Below, piece after piece: positions 61,171 to 64,000 of a stretch of 64,000 bases of DNA. The stretch is from Petrocella atlantisensis (GTDB lineage Bacteria > Bacillota > Clostridia > Lachnospirales > Vallitaleaceae). The position numbers and the translations under genes were made by a program. Every line of letters starts with the position of its first letter. The first letter of the stretch is position 1. The notes below the pieces were generated by a model, which was given only the letters and a program-made list of their open reading frames with translations, had not been told where the DNA came from and did no database searches. The stretch spans positions 186,001-250,000 of the forward strand of contig NZ_LR130778.1 of the NCBI RefSeq assembly GCF_900538275.1, given 5' to 3'.

Positions 61171-63833
61171 GATATCCTATGTTTTAAGCCTCGCTTTACG
61201 GCACCATAGCTTTGAATGATGAGGGTTGGTACAAATGAGCCTAACAAGATAATCCACCATTTATAGGCATCCAATGGTTTTGTGTACATAACTTCATTAA
61301 AGAAAGGTAGATATATAACGAGTAACATGAGTAAGGATGCTATAACCAAAGAAACGATTAGAAATGGGTTCTTTAGGATGCTTTTGTCCACGCCAAAAGT
61401 ATCTTTCTTTCTCACATTAAGTACATGGAAGAGTTGACTGAAGGCCATAGTAGCAAAGGCGATGGTTCTTGCTGTGTCAAGATCATATCCTTGTGAAAGA
61501 CTATATGCAAAAACAGTCAATGAACCCACACCTAATAAGATACCACTCGCAGAAATTTTTATTAGAAAATCCTTATTAACAATCGCCTGTTTAGGATCTC
61601 TTGGCATCCGCTTCATAATATCACCTTCACCTGTTTCCCAGGCAAATGACATCGCCGGAAGAACGTCAACAACCAGATTCAACCATAGGATTTGAAGTGC
61701 AAGGATTGGAATAGGGAGCTTAAACAAGATGCTTAGAAATATGGCTAAAATCTCTACAAGATTACAGGAAAATAGAAAGTAGATGAATTTCTCCATATTA
61801 TCAAAAATGACACGTCCTTCTTTAACCGCATCCACAATTGTAGAGAAACGGTCATCGGTCAAAATCATATCCGATGCTTCTTTTGCTACTTCAGTTCCTC
61901 TTATGCCCATGGCGATACCAATATCTGCACCATTAAGAGCCGGTGCATCATTAACACCGTCTCCCGTCATGGCTGTAACTTCATCATCCAGATTTAGCGC
62001 TCTTACAATTTGCAATTTGTTTTCAGGAGAAACCCTTGCAAACACAGATGTAGTTTTAATTTCTTCGGCTAATGCTTCATCTGACATGAGGTCCATTTCT
62101 TTACCGGTTATAACCTTATCAATGTTTTTCATACCGATTTTTTGTGCAATGATACTGGCTGTACCCGGGTGATCGCCAGTAATCATAATCACTCGAATAC
62201 CGGCTTCTTGAGCCACCTGAATGGCTTCTTTAACATCTTCTCTTGGAGGATCTATAATCCCTACAAAACCGAGAATCTCTATACCTTGTTTCAATGCTTT
62301 GATCATAGACGCTTCATCTATGTCGCCCTGATAGTTTTTAATCTGTGCTATGGCAAGAACCCGCATACCCTCATGGGTCATGTCCTCATTTACCTTGTTC
62401 CACTGATTGAGATCTTTTTCTTCTGCCTTAGCCATCTTCATGAGGACTTCAGGTGCACCTTTTATAAAAAGACGTTTTTCATCATCTTTCATATCATAAG
62501 CTGTAACCATATATTTATCTTTGGAGTTAAAAGGCACTTCTCCTACACGATTATAACCCTTGTTCTCAAGTTCCTCTTTTGTTAAAGAAGCCTTTTCTCC
62601 AAGAACAACAATTCCGCCTTCTGTAGGATCACCAATGATTTTGTAGTCATTTTCTTCCTTAACTAAGGATGCGTTACTACATAAAACACCAGCAACGATA
62701 AGTTCTTCAAGGGCTTGATCATAATCCACAATCGCACCATCAGGATCATAGCCGTCACCTTCAACTTCAAATGTACGATTTAAAGATGTATGGTATATAT
62801 GTTTAACTGTCATTTGATTTTCTGTTAGGGTACCTGTCTTGTCTGTACATATAACCGTAGTAGAACCTAAAGTCTCTACAGCAGGTAAGCTCTTTACCAA
62901 GGCATTGTGAGATGCCATGGTTTTCATACCAATGGCCAAGGTTATGGTAGAAACTGCAGGTAGTGCTTCAGGTACTGCAGCAATAGCTAGGATGATACCT
63001 ATTTTTATCATAGCGTATAGATCTTCACCATAGGAGATGCCAAGAAGTGTCACCGCGAATGCCACAACCGCTGAGAAAAGTATTAATGTTTTACCTAAAC
63101 GGTTCAGCTGCTCTTCAAGAGGTGTTACGGTTTCTTCATCTGTTCGAATCATATCGCTGATTTTTCCGATTTCTGTATCCATGCCGGTTGCTGTAACAAC
63201 GGCATAAGTATTACCTCTGGTTGCTGCTGTTCCGGTAAATACCATATTCTTTCGATCTCCAATGGACGTATCTTCTTCGCCTACAAAGTCTGAAGTCTTA
63301 TCCATCGACTCGGATTCTCCGGTCAATGCGGATTCAATAACAGCGAAATTCTTATCTTCAATAATTCGACTATCCGCTGTAATGAGATCCCCTTCTTCAA
63401 TATATAGGACATCTCCGAGTACCAAATGTTGAGACTCTATTTCTGTAATCTTACCGTTACGTCTGACTTTTGCAACTGTTTTAGTCATTTTTTGCAAAGA
63501 TTCAACGGATTTTTGAGCTTTGTATTCTGATATAAATCCAGACAAAACAGCAATCAAGATGGCAACAATAACCGCGAACCCTTCAACAGGCTCATCCATG
63601 GCAAATGAAACACCGGAAGCCAAGATTAACAGATAAACGATAATGTTATTCGCATTGTGTAAAAATATCTTTAAGGCCGATACCTTTTCTTTGGCCTCAA
63701 GAACATTTTCGCCGTATTCTGCCCGTCTTTTTGATACTTCATCATCACTTAGGCCTGAATCTATAATAACTCCTAGTTTTTTTAGTATGTCGTCTTTCGT
63801 TAGTGTGTAAGGTTTTTCTATCTTCATACTCAT
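61167..63833 (-). CDS. P-type cation ATPase, Ca2+-type (second copy)
   Basis: About 888 residues from MSMKIEKPYTLTKDDILKKL. CTDKTGTLTENQMTV, TGES, GDGVNDAPALNGADIGIAMG are intact. VPEALPAVSTITLA in helix 4 and NLVVDVLPAMSF in helix 6 resemble SERCA/PMR1-type Ca2+ or Mn2+ pumps. It diverges clearly from the ATPase downstream, so not a recent copy. No riboswitch is visible in the 160 bp upstream within the window; a dispersed hairpin repeat is there. ATG at 63831-63833, eight bases after GGGAGG. Confidence 0.92.
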   Translation of the reverse strand: MSMKIEKPYTLTKDDILKKLGVIIDSGLSDDEVSKRRAEYGENVLEAKEKVSALKIFLHNANNIIVYLLILASGVSFAMDEPVEGFAVIVAILIAVLSGFISEYKAQKSVESLQKMTKTVAKVRRNGKITEIESQHLVLGDVLYIEEGDLITADSRIIEDKNFAVIESALTGESESMDKTSDFVGEEDTSIGDRKNMVFTGTAATRGNTYAVVTATGMDTEIGKISDMIRTDEETVTPLEEQLNRLGKTLILFSAVVAFAVTLLGISYGEDLYAMIKIGIILAIAAVPEALPAVSTITLAIGMKTMASHNALVKSLPAVETLGSTTVICTDKTGTLTENQMTVKHIYHTSLNRTFEVEGDGYDPDGAIVDYDQALEELIVAGVLCSNASLVKEENDYKIIGDPTEGGIVVLGEKASLTKEELENKGYNRVGEVPFNSKDKYMVTAYDMKDDEKRLFIKGAPEVLMKMAKAEEKDLNQWNKVNEDMTHEGMRVLAIAQIKNYQGDIDEASMIKALKQGIEILGFVGIIDPPREDVKEAIQVAQEAGIRVIMITGDHPGTASIIAQKIGMKNIDKVITGKEMDLMSDEALAEEIKTTSVFARVSPENKLQIVRALNLDDEVTAMTGDGVNDAPALNGADIGIAMGIRGTEVAKEASDMILTDDRFSTIVDAVKEGRVIFDNMEKFIYFLFSCNLVEILAIFLSILFKLPIPILALQILWLNLVVDVLPAMSFAWETGEGDIMKRMPRDPKQAIVNKDFLIKISASGILLGVGSLTVFAYSLSQGYDLDTARTIAFATMAFSQLFHVLNVRKKDTFGVDKSILKNPFLIVSLVIASLLMLLVIYLPFFNEVMYTKPLDAYKWWIILLGSFVPTLIIQSYGAVKRGLKHRIS

Positions 63834-63859
63834 ACATATTACCTCCCTCAAACAAACAA

Positions 63860-63925
63860 AGAGGCTACGCCTCGCTTTGCTTGCAAATTGTTTATGTTAG
63901 CTAAGTCCTATCCTTTGCTAACTGC
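63860..63925. repeat. copy of the dispersed two-hairpin repeat
   Basis: GAGGCTACGCCTC (63861-63873), then CGCTTTGCTTGCAAATTGTT, then GTTAGC (63896-63901) with GCTAAC (63917-63922). The first part matches the copy at 22731 (GAGGCTAAGCCTC, CGCTTTTCAAAGCAAATTGTT). It lies just upstream of the second P-type ATPase. Confidence 0.7.
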
Positions 63926-64000
63926 TCTATCTTTATAATATTTTGATTGACCATATTTTGCAATGCGCACATAACCCCATACTTGCCATGATACCACGTA

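Noticed and set aside
63926-64000. Riboswitch upstream of the second P-type ATPase
   Set aside because: No yybP-ykoY elements are readable in the remaining bases; the region is cut by the window edge.

Overview
The window is low-G+C DNA from an anaerobic Firmicute, most likely a Clostridia member of the Lachnospirales type. This rests on gene content: anaerobic (cobalt-early) cobalamin synthesis, asrABC sulfite reductase, a SpoVB-like flippase, a CIRCE element, strong GGAGG ribosome sites and Bacillota-type promoters. Species is not determinable from the sequence alone. Almost all genes lie on the minus strand. No tRNA or rRNA gene, CRISPR array, prophage or insertion sequence was seen.

Layout. 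1-6.2 kb: truncated ruvA, a DUF1292 protein, a DUF1456 protein, a CIRCE-controlled DnaJ/CbpA-type co-chaperone split by a one-base frameshift, a PAS-GGDEF-HD-GYP cyclic-di-GMP protein, and a membrane protein with a TrkA-C-like domain. 6.2-11.5 kb: ASCH protein, a MarR regulator in frame with an unknown C-terminal region (palindromic operator at its promoter, strong internal ribosome site), SDR, S66 peptidase, RDD protein, SppA. 11.6-23.1 kb: one long cobalamin operon reading leftward, cbiX-C-D-E-T-L-F-G-H-J-M-N-Q-O-A, behind a cobalamin riboswitch and two successive terminators; cbiO carries a one-base frameshift. 23.2-25.4 kb: a chemoreceptor on the plus strand. 25.4-36.9 kb: tetrapyrrole and sulfite block: FNT channel, asrA-B-C, ferritin-like protein, hemA, sirC, a hemC-cobA-hemD triple fusion, hemB, hemL and a C_GCAxxG_C_C protein. 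37-38.5 kb: a second siroheme reductase with an unrecognised protein and a DUF1858 protein. 38.8-43.5 kb: folate/proline genes, a DUF4349 lipoprotein, an M32 carboxypeptidase. 43.5-53.9 kb: two flavoproteins, flippase, cytidine deaminase, DUF3048 lipoprotein, dgkA-ybeY-pgpH-phoH, a 126-bp tandem repeat, yqeY and rpsU. 54-64 kb: CapA-like lipoprotein, two P-type cation ATPases (the first behind a yybP-ykoY-type Mn2+ riboswitch) flanking alaS.

How it fits together. HemL/HemA/HemB/HemC/HemD make uroporphyrinogen III from glutamyl-tRNA; the CobA part and SirC convert it to sirohydrochlorin. That feeds siroheme (used by AsrC and the small siroheme reductase) and, through CbiX, cobalamin. CbiMNQO imports the cobalt. 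The FNT protein next to asrABC probably exports the hydrosulfide product.

Most notable for follow-up: the MarR fusion gene with a second ribosome site, a dispersed hairpin repeat found in the cobalamin leader and elsewhere, a structured 92-bp element between alaS and the Mn2+ riboswitch, the orphan siroheme reductase operon, a PgpH without its extracellular domain, and two one-base homopolymer frameshifts.
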